Positions 1 to 8,130 of a stretch of DNA of 42,000 bases are shown here, piece after piece. The notes under the pieces were generated by a model. That model worked only from the letters and a program-made list of their open reading frames with translations. It was not told the origin of the DNA and ran no database searches. The stretch lies in the NCBI RefSeq assembly GCF_020630935.1, contig NZ_JAHDIG010000041.1:1-42000 (forward strand), read 5' to 3'. Source of the stretch: Bernardetia sp. Lineage in GTDB: Bacteria; Bacteroidota; Bacteroidia; Cytophagales; Bernardetiaceae. Position 1 is the first letter of the stretch, and every line of letters begins with the position of its first letter. A program made the translations under genes and the position numbers.

Positions 1-106
1 CTATTTTTAATCAGAAATACAAAATAACAATTTTGTGAAAACTAACTACTTAAGATTGGTTTTTAATCCCGAGTTCACGTTTTTTTTATTTCCAATTTCT
101 CTTTTT

Positions 107-1630
107 TTAATCGTTTCTCAAATCTACAAACTCATTTTGTCCTGCATTCCACATTAGTTCTGCCTTTGCTTTAGCGTATTTCATTTCTAATTGAATGAGT
201 TTTTGCTTTGCATCAAGATAATAGCGTTCTCTATAATTTATCAAAAAGACAGTGCTTTTTCCAAGTTCGAAAAGTGTTTGCTCTCCATCACGCAAAACAA
301 GTGCATTCGCAGCATTTCTTCTTTGAAGCTCTACCATTTGTGCCAGACGATTGACTTGAATATAAGCCTGTTCTACACCAATCTGAATATTTCTTTGTGT
401 GAAGTTTAAATCTAGTTCTTGTTGGCGTATTTTTATTCTTGCCATATTAAAACTAGCTCGTTCTTTTCTCAAAAATAGAGGAGCATAAAGTGTTAATCCA
501 AATTTATAATCTTCCGTCAGAGCCAAATTATCGGCTTTTCTTGGATAAAGAATGGGTTTGTAAGACAAATCTAACTGTGGCATCAAAGAAAATTGATACA
601 AACGTCTGTCTATTTTGAGGGCATTGAGTTTAAATTGTTGTTTCAATAGTTCGGGATGAAATTCGGCAGCCGTAGTAAGCATACTTTGTAAATCAAAATT
701 TTCTATCTGACCTCCTCTACCAGAAGGCGCAATAGTGGGTTTTATAAAAACAGCTACTCCATCTTCCGACCATACGTGTCCAGAAAGAGCCAAACGAGTT
801 TTTTCAAAGTCCACAAGGGCTTGTAAACGCTCCACTTTTCGTTTTTGAAGTTCCATTAAAGCCTCTGTGGTATCGATAGCACGATATTTCCCATATTCGT
901 AAGCAGCTTTTACGCCCTCAAATCTAAACTCAGCTACTTCTATTCCCTCTTCGGCTACCAAAAGACTTTGATATGCTGCATACCATTCCCAATAATCTTT
1001 TGCTACTCCAAAAAATAGTTTATTGATTTCTTTTCGTTGCTCTGCCTCTGCCATCTCTGCAAAAACTTGTGCTTTTCGAAGGGTTGCTCTTCTTTCATCA
1101 AAAATAAGATTTCTGAGAAGTGGAATATCTATTCCTGCATAAAAAAGTCCTTCCTCTGGAACAGTAGATTCATTGCCCAAATAAACACCAGAATTATTTT
1201 CATAACCTGCTTTTATATCAAAACCCAAAATTGTAGGTATCTTAATTTCGGTATGTATTTTTTGATAATATTGCGTTTCCTTGTATTGTTTTTCTGTCCA
1301 ATCTCCCATTATGGTAGGGTCAAACATTCCTCGTGCTTTGCGTATATCTTGAATAGCAAGAGCCGGAATCAGTTTGGCTTTTTGAATAAGAGGATGATAT
1401 TCGAAAATAACCTCATATACTTCTGCCAAAGAGAGTGTATCTTCAATAGTTAGACCTGAAAGGGTAGGAACAGTCTCAATTTCTAATAAAGGGTCTTGAA
1501 TAATGAGAGAATCAGGCGTTTGAGCCTTTAGGTTGGAAGAGAGAAAAAATAAAAAAAGGTTGAAAGTTAAAAAACAACCTATGTAAAATGACTTAGTTTT
1601 GAAAGCGTCAAAATAATTCAGATGATTCAT
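107..1630 (-). CDS. TolC family outer membrane efflux protein
   Basis: The 507-residue product starts with a basic and hydrophobic signal peptide (about residues 1-36, ending near LKAQ). The rest is long, charged and mostly helical with two related halves, as in the alpha-barrel outer membrane channels of type I secretion and RND efflux. Recognisable stretches are the periplasmic helix region around EYHPLIQKAK and the strand-like segments GFDIKAGYEN and GLTLYAPLF. The length is normal for Bacteroidota TolC homologues (about 430-520). It faces away from gldC. No membrane-fusion or pump gene follows within the 106 bases to the window edge, so its partners may lie just outside. The family is secure; the substrate is unknown. 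Confidence 0.88.
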   Translation of the reverse strand: MNHLNYFDAFKTKSFYIGCFLTFNLFLFFLSSNLKAQTPDSLIIQDPLLEIETVPTLSGLTIEDTLSLAEVYEVIFEYHPLIQKAKLIPALAIQDIRKARGMFDPTIMGDWTEKQYKETQYYQKIHTEIKIPTILGFDIKAGYENNSGVYLGNESTVPEEGLFYAGIDIPLLRNLIFDERRATLRKAQVFAEMAEAEQRKEINKLFFGVAKDYWEWYAAYQSLLVAEEGIEVAEFRFEGVKAAYEYGKYRAIDTTEALMELQKRKVERLQALVDFEKTRLALSGHVWSEDGVAVFIKPTIAPSGRGGQIENFDLQSMLTTAAEFHPELLKQQFKLNALKIDRRLYQFSLMPQLDLSYKPILYPRKADNLALTEDYKFGLTLYAPLFLRKERASFNMARIKIRQQELDLNFTQRNIQIGVEQAYIQVNRLAQMVELQRRNAANALVLRDGEQTLFELGKSTVFLINYRERYYLDAKQKLIQLEMKYAKAKAELMWNAGQNEFVDLRND

Positions 1631-1802
1631 TGACAGTAAAATGAAGTAAAAAGTTTTGGTAGATAATTGACGAAATTATAGCAAAAAAAGATAACCCAAA
1701 TTTACAAAGATAGTTTTACTATTAGCTTTTTTTGTGAGGAATTTTATTTGAAATGAGGTATTTACAAAAAAGAAAATCCAATAAACACCATTTATTTTTT
1801 TG

Positions 1803-1810
1803 TAAATTTG
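1803..1810 (+). promoter_or_regulatory. Possible Bacteroidota -7 element of gldC
   Basis: The octamer TAAATTTG matches the Bacteroidota -7 consensus TAnnTTTG and lies 35 bases before the gldC ATG, which would give a short leader. I do not see a clear TTG at the -33 position, so the assignment is tentative. Confidence 0.35.
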
Positions 1811-1844
1811 TACTCTTATAAAATAGACATCATACCAATAGAAA

Positions 1845-2189
1845 ATGAAACAATCTGAAATACGTTTTAGCATAGAGTTAGACGATAAAAATCTTCCAGA
1901 AAAAATATTTTGGAAAGCAAGTGATAATGGACAACAGCTTGAAGAAGCAAAGGCGATTGCCTTGGCAATATGGGATAGCCATCAGAAAAATTGTTTGCGC
2001 TTAGACCTTTGGACAAAAGACATGCCTGTTGAAGAAATGAAAGGATTTAGTATCAATATTTTAGGAGGAATGGCTGATACATTGTTGAGGGCAACCAACG
2101 ACGAATATATGGCGCAAGAGATACACCAACTTTGTGAGAAATTAGCACTATATTTAAAAGAAAACCAACAAAATACAGAAGACAAATAG
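1845..2189 (+). CDS. gldC: Gliding motility protein GldC
   Basis: The 114-residue cytoplasmic protein matches GldC over its whole length: an N-terminal IELDDKNLPEKIFW segment, then LRLDLWTKDMPVEEMK (about residues 53-68) and MADTLLRATNDE near residue 80, all characteristic of the family. GldC is part of the Bacteroidota gliding gene set and is linked to the type IX secretion/gliding apparatus; it is an accessory protein of unknown biochemistry. Here it stands alone, diverging from the tolC-like gene, with no gldB beside it. It is the best taxonomic marker in the window. Confidence 0.93.
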   Translation: MKQSEIRFSIELDDKNLPEKIFWKASDNGQQLEEAKAIALAIWDSHQKNCLRLDLWTKDMPVEEMKGFSINILGGMADTLLRATNDEYMAQEIHQLCEKLALYLKENQQNTEDK

Positions 2190-2191
2190 GT

Positions 2192-2248
2192 TTAATTACG
2201 AATTAAAAACTTTCTACATCGTAATTCGTAATTGACTAATTCGTAATC
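2192..2248. repeat. Triple half-site inverted/direct repeat before the HNH-ATPase gene
   Basis: AATTACGAATTA (2193-2204) is inverted as TAATTCGTAATT (2222-2233) and repeated a third time as TAATTCGTAAT (2237-2247), seven bases before the ATG at 2254. The first two can form a 12-bp stem with a 17-base loop. It may act as the gldC transcript end, or as an operator or leader structure for the downstream gene. There is no U-run, so a classical terminator is unlikely. Confidence 0.6.
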
Positions 2249-2253
2249 AAAAT

Positions 2254-4359
2254 ATGATTTCAGTACGCAAAAATCCAGACGATATCCCATCTATTTTACA
2301 ATCTGCTCAAACAGAAAAGGCTATTGCAACATTGCTTGAGATTGGAAAGTTTGTGGGGTATCCTCGTTTGGATATTTTGATGCATGAAGAAGTATTGGGT
2401 AAACTGCTTGAAATACATTACAACAAATGTGCTTTCTGTGAGGTAGGAATTTCTATTCAAGATTCGACAGCTTTTATTACACACTATCGCTCACCAGAAC
2501 TGTATTATTGGTTAGTCTATGAGTGGACAAACCTTTTGCCTGTCTGTGAAGAGTGTAAACTCTACGAAGATAGCCAGTTTCCGATAATGAATAAGCATAA
2601 AAGGGTAAAAAAGCCTCCCACTGACCGAATGCTTTGGCGTGCAGATTCAGATATTCATTTGGCTGAAGACCCACTTATCATAAATCCTGAATTAGATATT
2701 CCTGAAAAGTATATTGCCATTGATAGAAAGGGCAATCTACAACCTATCAAAAGAAATTTGCGTGCAGCTTCTACCATTACGGCATATAAGATAAATATGG
2801 GGTCGTCTGCTGTGGCTCGCCATAGAATTATACGAGATATTACACAAAAATTCTATAGAGCATCCGAACAACTATTAGAAGAAACATATCGTTACCCTGC
2901 TCCTGTAACTCTGTTACAAAAATACTTTGAACCTGTTTTGACAGAACTCAATGCTATGGCAGCACAGCGAACACCACACGCTATGCTAGGTAAAAATATG
3001 ATTTTCAATTTTGAGTATTTTTTTATAGAAGAATGTGAAGATTTTGAAATTATGCGCCTTTTAGAACAGGTGCAAGTTCATTTTATTGAAACCATCACTC
3101 CTTTTATTCCTATTGATTTTCCAGAAGAGCAGCGAGCAGTTGAAGATAATACACTAATTTTGGAATCAATGTTTATCAAAAATATACGTTGTTTTGATAA
3201 ACTTTCTATTGACTTACCTCATATTCATACCAAAGAAAATATTACGTTGATTGTTGGTACGAATGGAACTGGTAAATCAACTATTCTGCAACTTATTGCA
3301 CTAGGGCTTTCCAATATTCCAAAGCCTCCTATAAATTATGGTTGGGAAAATGTGGTTCACGGAAATAAAGATGCAGGACATTTGGTATTGCGCCTACAAG
3401 GCTTTGGAGAAGAGGTAAATGTAAAATTCAAAATTGATAAACATGGCGTGATGAACACGGGAAGTCATCGTCGATATTTTGAAATGATACGTGAAAACTT
3501 ATTGATTTTGGGGTACAGTACAGGAAAAAGAGGACTTCGAAACTACGATTTTCAGCACAGAACATTTGCTCCTATTGCTTCGCTTTTTGGAGAAAATGGT
3601 TTTCTAAAAAGTGAAGACGACCACAGTACTTACACTTTTATTGAAAATAATATTGAGAGCATAAAGAAAGTGGTCAATCGTCTGCTTGCTCCTTCCAAAA
3701 CTGCATTAGAAAATCTGCAAAACCAAAAAATTGAACAGCAACTCTTGGGTTTAAACAAGGATGGAGATTTTGTATTCCAAACGTCCTCTGGCGAATCGCT
3801 TATTTCTGCTATGTCAGATGGTTTTCAGACAGTTTTTAGTTGGATTTTAGATTTGTGCGTACGTGCTATTCAACATCCTTTCGACTTAGAAAAACCAGAA
3901 AGCATACAAGCGATTGTGTTGATTGATGAGATTGATGTTCATTTGAGTCCGAATCTACAACGAACTCTTATTCCACGCCTTTCCGAAGTTTTCCCTAACA
4001 CACAGTTTATTATCGGAACGCAAAGTCCGTTTATGATTCAGTCTATGTCAGCTAATAATATCATCTCGTTGGAGTGGGAAGACGAGCGTATTATTGCTCA
4101 TCCTCTTTTGATGGAAGGAATGCCTTGGGCTTGGACAATCAGTGAAATATTAGCTCGTTTGTTAGGTAATGTAACAGAAATTTCCCCAATTATGGATAAT
4201 TATCTTACTGAACTTTCACAAGCAATTGGAAAAGATGACAAACTTTATGCAGAACAACTCTATCTAAAAATAAAAAATGCTCTTCCAAAGCTAAGTCCGT
4301 ATCACGAATATTTAGAAATTATAGCAAAAGATTTTTTCTCCACAACAGATGAAAAATAA
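2254..4359 (+). CDS. Fused HNH nuclease-AAA/ABC ATPase, Septu (PtuB-PtuA)-like
   Basis: This 701-residue protein has two modules. Residues 1-115 resemble the TIGR02646/PtuB HNH family: a zinc knuckle CAFC (C59, C62), H77 in THYRSPE, then EWTNLLPVCEEC with N93 and the second Cys pair C98/C101. Residues 300-701 are an OLD/PtuA-like ABC ATPase: Walker A GTNGTGKST (335-343, K341), a signature-like GESLISAMSDG (513-523) and Walker B IVLIDEIDVHLSP (554-566, E559). PtuA and PtuB are normally separate genes of the Septu anti-phage system, and PtuAB also serves as effector of some retrons; there is no reverse transcriptase here. Oddities: the switch His of THSP is Gln (GTQSP, Q590), and the usual CxxCN ends in Lys (K102). 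Residues 120-300 are a helical linker. The domains are clear; the defence role is inferred. Confidence 0.8.
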   Translation: MISVRKNPDDIPSILQSAQTEKAIATLLEIGKFVGYPRLDILMHEEVLGKLLEIHYNKCAFCEVGISIQDSTAFITHYRSPELYYWLVYEWTNLLPVCEECKLYEDSQFPIMNKHKRVKKPPTDRMLWRADSDIHLAEDPLIINPELDIPEKYIAIDRKGNLQPIKRNLRAASTITAYKINMGSSAVARHRIIRDITQKFYRASEQLLEETYRYPAPVTLLQKYFEPVLTELNAMAAQRTPHAMLGKNMIFNFEYFFIEECEDFEIMRLLEQVQVHFIETITPFIPIDFPEEQRAVEDNTLILESMFIKNIRCFDKLSIDLPHIHTKENITLIVGTNGTGKSTILQLIALGLSNIPKPPINYGWENVVHGNKDAGHLVLRLQGFGEEVNVKFKIDKHGVMNTGSHRRYFEMIRENLLILGYSTGKRGLRNYDFQHRTFAPIASLFGENGFLKSEDDHSTYTFIENNIESIKKVVNRLLAPSKTALENLQNQKIEQQLLGLNKDGDFVFQTSSGESLISAMSDGFQTVFSWILDLCVRAIQHPFDLEKPESIQAIVLIDEIDVHLSPNLQRTLIPRLSEVFPNTQFIIGTQSPFMIQSMSANNIISLEWEDERIIAHPLLMEGMPWAWTISEILARLLGNVTEISPIMDNYLTELSQAIGKDDKLYAEQLYLKIKNALPKLSPYHEYLEIIAKDFFSTTDEK

Positions 4360-4360
4360 A

Positions 4361-4397
4361 AGCATCAAAACACTTAAAAAATAAGTATTCTGATGCT
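4361..4397. terminator. Imperfect hairpin after the HNH-ATPase gene
   Basis: Starting two bases after the stop codon, AGCATCAAAACACTT (4361-4375) pairs with AAGTATTCTGATGCT (4383-4397) at 13 of 15 positions. No clean U-run follows, so this may be a 3' stabilising hairpin and not an intrinsic terminator. Confidence 0.4.
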
Positions 4398-4478
4398 CTA
4401 AAAGATATTGAAGCAATATATTAAATTGAAATAGGTTGTATTTGAATGTATTGCTATTGGAGCAAGACTACTGCAAAA

Positions 4479-4655
4479 TTAGTATAAAAATTCTTTCTGA
4501 TTTAAGAGGTAGCTTTCATTTACCCAAAGGATAGCACGGTGTTCGTTGTCGAATTTTCTAATCCATTTGAAGCCTTTTTCTTTGAGTTGTTTTTTGTTTT
4601 TTGAAAAAAATGCAGTTATTTTCCCTTTCTTGTCTTGCGTTGCAATAAAAATCAT
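4479..4655 (-). CDS. Hypothetical protein, 58 residues
   Basis: A complete reading frame runs from ATG at 4655 to TAA at 4479, on the strand opposite to both neighbours. The product begins MIFIATQDKKGKITAFFSKN and continues with a basic, aromatic segment (KEKGFKWIRKF) to the ending NQKEFLY. A TAATTAA box sits directly before the ATG, as is common for starts in these genomes. I do not recognise the family. The balanced composition (Trp, Phe and Lys in regular spacing) looks coding. It sits alone between the HNH-ATPase and capA genes, so it could be an accessory of the defence locus or an unrelated orphan. Confidence 0.55.
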   Translation of the reverse strand: MIFIATQDKKGKITAFFSKNKKQLKEKGFKWIRKFDNEHRAILWVNESYLLNQKEFLY

Positions 4656-4931
4656 TTAATTAGTGTTTAAAAAATTGAAGCACAAAGGAAGTAACTTGTA
4701 ATTGTTTTAAAACAATAGATATAGTAGTAAAATGGATAAAACAATCTCTTACTTCCGTTATTAATTTATTTACCAGTGTGGATAATATACAAAATTTTAT
4801 TTTATTATGCAAATAAAAATGAAATTTTATTTTATGTGCTTATTTATTCCAATAAAATATTTGGATGTATTACTTGAAGTTTAATCTAGCAAAATAATTT
4901 AACTTATAAAATTGTCTATCAATTTATCATT

Positions 4932-6125
4932 ATGAAATTAAAAAATATACTCTTTATTGTTTTTCTACTTCCCACTATCAGTATTTCACACTTTGGTTGT
5001 AGTCAAACAGATTATCAAGCCATACAAAATACCAATACAGCCAAAGATTCGCTTGCTCTTCTCAATACTTTGACAGATTCTTTGAAAATAAAACTTAATG
5101 ATACTACTTTATCTTATGTAGAAGAAAAAGCCAAATCAGAAAAAAAGACTTTGCAGATTATAGGTGTGGGTGATATGATGTTTGGAACTAATTTTCCTTC
5201 GACTGCACACTTACCTCCCAACGAGGGAAAAGATTTAATTTCAGACGTTGATTCTATCTTGAAAAGTGCAGACCTTACTTTTGGTAATTTAGAAGGTGCT
5301 GTATTGGATAAAGGAGGAGCTGTAAAACGCTGCTCTGACCCTAGCAAATGTTATGCGTTCAGAATGCCAGAAAAACTTGTAGAAGATGTATTGAAACAAG
5401 GAGGTTTCGATGTAGTAAGTATTGCTAATAATCACGTAGGTGATTTTGGAAATGAAGGCAGAGAAAATGGAAAGAAATTCTTGAAAAACATTGGAGTAGA
5501 GTATGCTGGACTTACCTCTTGTCCCTATACAATGTTTGAAAAAGAAGGCATAAAATACGGTTTTGCTGCCTTTGCTCCTAACTCTGGCACAATGGATATT
5601 AGAGATATAAAAGCAGCCGAAAAAATTGTAAAGCAGTTAAATGATTCTTGTGATGTAGTCATTGTTTCATTTCACGGTGGCGCAGAAGGAAGAAGTAAAC
5701 AGCATATTACACGCAAAACCGAAACTTTTTATGGCGAAAATAGAGGAAATGTATATGCTTTTTCGCACGCCATGATTGATGCAGGAGCAGATATTATTTT
5801 CGGACACGGCCCTCACGTTACTCGTGCTATGGAAGTCTATAAAGATAGGTTTATTGCGTATAGTTTGGGCAATTTTTGTACTTACGACCGTTTTAGTTTG
5901 CGTGGAGAAAGTGGACTTGCTCCGATTGTAAATATTGAAGTAGATAAAGAAGGAAAGTTTATTTCTGGGCAAGTTACGCCTATTATCCAGCTGGGGCGTG
6001 GTGGCGTTACGCTTGACAAACAAAAACGAGTAATCCCTATCATCCAAAACCTTAACAAAACTGATATTCCAGAAGGAATTATTGAAGTTACAGATGATGG
6101 AAAGATTCTGAGGAAAGATAAATAA
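4932..6125 (+). CDS. CapA family lipoprotein (PGA_cap metallophosphatase-like)
   Basis: The 397-residue product has a signal peptide and a Cys at residue 23 (HFGC), so it is probably a lipoprotein, although the lipobox is weak. The CapA/PgsA-type calcineurin-like fold follows from about residue 74, with the expected metal-site motifs in order: GVGDMMFG, LTFGNLEGAV, SIANNHVGDFG, SFHGGAE and IIFGHGPHVTRAME, then YSLGNF. CapA proteins were named for poly-gamma-glutamate capsule synthesis, but most lone homologues have an unknown substrate. No capB or capC lies nearby. It is monocistronic and ends at a strong hairpin. Confidence 0.88.
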   Translation: MKLKNILFIVFLLPTISISHFGCSQTDYQAIQNTNTAKDSLALLNTLTDSLKIKLNDTTLSYVEEKAKSEKKTLQIIGVGDMMFGTNFPSTAHLPPNEGKDLISDVDSILKSADLTFGNLEGAVLDKGGAVKRCSDPSKCYAFRMPEKLVEDVLKQGGFDVVSIANNHVGDFGNEGRENGKKFLKNIGVEYAGLTSCPYTMFEKEGIKYGFAAFAPNSGTMDIRDIKAAEKIVKQLNDSCDVVIVSFHGGAEGRSKQHITRKTETFYGENRGNVYAFSHAMIDAGADIIFGHGPHVTRAMEVYKDRFIAYSLGNFCTYDRFSLRGESGLAPIVNIEVDKEGKFISGQVTPIIQLGRGGVTLDKQKRVIPIIQNLNKTDIPEGIIEVTDDGKILRKDK

Positions 6126-6128
6126 GTT

Positions 6129-6158
6129 AATTGCACAGGGTTGAAGCCCTGTGCAATT
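6129..6158. terminator. Bidirectional hairpin terminator
   Basis: AATTGCACAGGG (6129-6140) and CCCTGTGCAATT (6147-6158) form a perfect 12-bp stem with loop TTGAAG. It lies between the convergent capA-like and rhodanese genes and probably serves both. The U-tract is weak on both sides. Confidence 0.7.
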
Positions 6159-6168
6159 ATAGTATTTC

Positions 6169-6483
6169 TTAAATCTTATTATTTAGGCTTGCCCAGCCAC
6201 CACCATTATAAACATTGGTGTAACCTTTTGATTCTAAGAGCCTTTTTGCACTTCCACTACGCATTCCAGAAGCACAACATGTTATGATGGGTTGAGTTTT
6301 GTCTTTCAACTGGCTAAGTTGTTTTTCTAATGTGTCTAAAGGAATGTTTTTAGAGTTTTTGATATGCCCTCCTGCGTATTCCCCTTTTGTACGAACATCA
6401 ACAATTATAGCACCTTCTTGTAAGAGTTTTTTATAATCAGTAGGTGGTTTCGAATTAAATAAGTTTTTTAACGCATCTATCAT
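6169..6483 (-). CDS. Rhodanese-like domain protein
   Basis: I place the start at 6483 (MIDALKNLF), giving 104 residues. The frame is open 28 codons further upstream, but that extension runs into a repeated non-coding element (6527-6635). The product is a single cytoplasmic rhodanese domain: IIVDVRTKGEYAGGHI, then the active-site loop CCASGMRSGSA with the catalytic Cys, and the C-terminal GYTNVYNGGGW. Such single-domain proteins carry persulfide sulfur. The loop has two adjacent Cys. There is no thiosulfate or sulfide gene beside it, so its acceptor is unknown. Confidence 0.9.
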   Translation of the reverse strand: MIDALKNLFNSKPPTDYKKLLQEGAIIVDVRTKGEYAGGHIKNSKNIPLDTLEKQLSQLKDKTQPIITCCASGMRSGSAKRLLESKGYTNVYNGGGWASLNNKI

Positions 6484-6526
6484 AGTATTAGTGGTTTTGG
6501 GTAAATTTTCAGAAGTGTTTCTACAA

Positions 6527-6635
6527 TAAAGTACTGAACACAAAGAAATTTGCTGTTCTGTGAGCAAAAAACACTGTTCATTGCTGTTTTAGCATAGCGA
6601 CACCAACAACTTTTTATCTCATGTTCAATACTCTA
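6527..6635 (-). mobile_element. MITE-like structured element, copy 1 (109 bp)
   Basis: Read on the minus strand this is nearly identical over its first 50 bases to the element at 40641-40763, and it ends with a diverged form of the same terminal inverted repeat (TAGAGTATTGAACATGA at one end, TAAAGTACTGAACA facing it at the other). Compared with that copy it has lost about 14 bases, including the left arm of the small internal hairpin (CCCTGTTCTGTG). The 9 bases on each side do not match, so any target duplication has decayed. It sits 43 bases upstream of the rhodanese start and could supply or disturb its promoter. Confidence 0.8.
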
Positions 6636-6685
6636 ACAAAAATAAATATTTTGTTACTCTTGTTTTGTAACAGAGGTTACAGAAA

Positions 6686-7741
6686 CTATTTGTTTTTCTT
6701 TTTTTTAAAGAAATGTAATATAGGTTTTACTGTATAATTGAGTGGAAATGAACGCAATCTAAAAGCCTTTGATAAGCTATCTTTCTTGTTTGCAGAAAGT
6801 AAGGGGGATAATAGAGAGTTTTTAAAACTTTCTTTTGCTAAGTCTAAGTCAATATTTTTTGATAGAAGTTCTGCCCAGTATTCTCCCAAAAGCTCATTAA
6901 AAACGAGTGTTTTATATACTCTTATTCTTTGATTCTTTGTATGCAAGAGTTCTAACCAGTTTTTAGCTTTTTCAAAAAAGACTTTATTATTTACTTCAAA
7001 ATTCATATTTCCTATTTTTGTATGAGTTTTGAGTTCGTCTGGAGTAGCATATACTCCTAATTCTTCTAACTGATTTTTATAGATTTTCAAAACATTTCTA
7101 TCTGCTGTTTCTCGTTGTGTTTGGCTTATATTATTATCATGGATTCTATACTTTATCAATGATTCTGGTAGGTTTATCACTCTTGTTTTGTGAGCAATAC
7201 GTATCCAAAGGTCATAGTCTTCAGCAGGAGGATATTCTTTCCTATATTTTAACTCTGAAAACTCTTTTCGCATCATAATAGAAGACTGTGCAAACTGATT
7301 GAGAAATAACAGTTTGGCTGCTATGCGTTCTGGACGGTGTTCTAGTTGCCAAGCTCCTTTGATAGTATTCTCATTGTCAATAATCGTAATCCAAGAACCC
7401 ACTAAGCCAAACTCTTCGTTTTCATCTAAAAAGGCGACTTGTTTTTCTAATCGGATGGGTTCTGCACAATCATCACAATCTAAAATAGCAATATACTCTC
7501 CTTTTGCTTCTTCAAAAAGGCGATTGCGAGTATAAAAAATACCTCTATTACCTTCATTTTCTAAAAAACGAATGCGCTCGTCTTGGTAGGATTGTATAAT
7601 TTCTGCACTGCTATCTGTTGAGCCATCGTTTATAATCACTAATTCAAAATCTTTATAAGTTTGATTCAAAATGCTTTCAATCGCCATTTTGATGAATTTT
7701 TCTCCATTAAAAACAGGCATCACAACCGAAACTTTTGGCAT
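6686..7741 (-). CDS. Glycosyltransferase family 2
   Basis: The 351-residue cytoplasmic protein begins with the GT-A nucleotide-binding strand VSVVMPVFNGEKF and has IINDGSTD (37-44) and the DxD-type metal site ILDCDD (86-91), followed by WIRIAHKTRVINLP and IKYRIHDNNIS, which are typical of GT2 enzymes acting on cell-surface glycans. The C-terminal 100 residues are basic and helical, with no membrane segment. No other polysaccharide gene is adjacent, so donor and acceptor are unknown. Confidence 0.92.
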   Translation of the reverse strand: MPKVSVVMPVFNGEKFIKMAIESILNQTYKDFELVIINDGSTDSSAEIIQSYQDERIRFLENEGNRGIFYTRNRLFEEAKGEYIAILDCDDCAEPIRLEKQVAFLDENEEFGLVGSWITIIDNENTIKGAWQLEHRPERIAAKLLFLNQFAQSSIMMRKEFSELKYRKEYPPAEDYDLWIRIAHKTRVINLPESLIKYRIHDNNISQTQRETADRNVLKIYKNQLEELGVYATPDELKTHTKIGNMNFEVNNKVFFEKAKNWLELLHTKNQRIRVYKTLVFNELLGEYWAELLSKNIDLDLAKESFKNSLLSPLLSANKKDSLSKAFRLRSFPLNYTVKPILHFFKKKKNK

Positions 7742-8130
7742 AACGATATTAAGGATTCAAATAAATATACATTTTCATTTAATTACTTGAACAAAATTAA
7801 ACAGTATTTTGTATTTCATTCAAGTTTGCATTGAAGGTTTGATTTGGATGAATACGTTTTTCTTAAGTTTTGAGTGTATATTTCAAATTGGTCTGTACTG
7901 AAGAACTGACCAGTTTAAAATAAAAATTAGGTGCAATTAATTTTGCCCCACTACTTAAGTGAAAATACTGAAGTTGTATGAGAAGTTTTTTTAACCGTAA
8001 ACAACGGCTATTTTCTCATTCTTAAATAACTTTAATGTAAACTTTATCTCTTCACAAACACTTCTTTATACAAACATACTTAATTTTACTACTATTTTTT
8101 TCTTAATTTTTTTAACTATGAACTATTACT
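7742..8130. other. Intergenic region, no gene seen
   Basis: This 389-base AT-rich spacer lies between divergent genes and must hold both promoters. At 7977-8018 TGAGAA and TTCTCA bracket a small CCGT/ACGG hairpin and the string ACAACGGCTAT, which recurs in the hairpin at 15057-15080. I found no convincing short coding frame or known RNA. Confidence 0.5.

Noticed and set aside
1-106. Partial gene at the left edge
   Set aside because: All frames are closed within a few codons and no start codon for a leftward gene is present.
1037-1453. 138-residue frame on the plus strand inside the TolC-family gene
   Set aside because: It is antisense to a strong gene, Cys- and Ile-rich, and shows no domain.
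1676-1873. 65-residue frame on the minus strand overlapping the gldC start
   Set aside because: Aromatic-rich and AT-driven; it covers the divergent promoter region and the gldC start.
2254-4359. Retron association of the HNH-ATPase
   Set aside because: No reverse transcriptase or msr/msd-like region lies on either side; the flanks are gldC and a CapA-family gene.
4819-4884. 21-codon frame upstream of the capA-like gene
   Set aside because: Short, AT-rich, in a low-complexity stretch of repeated TTTTATTTTAT; probably chance.
6484-6567. 28-codon N-terminal extension of the rhodanese
   Set aside because: It overlaps the repeated MITE-like element, and the rhodanese domain begins naturally at 6483.
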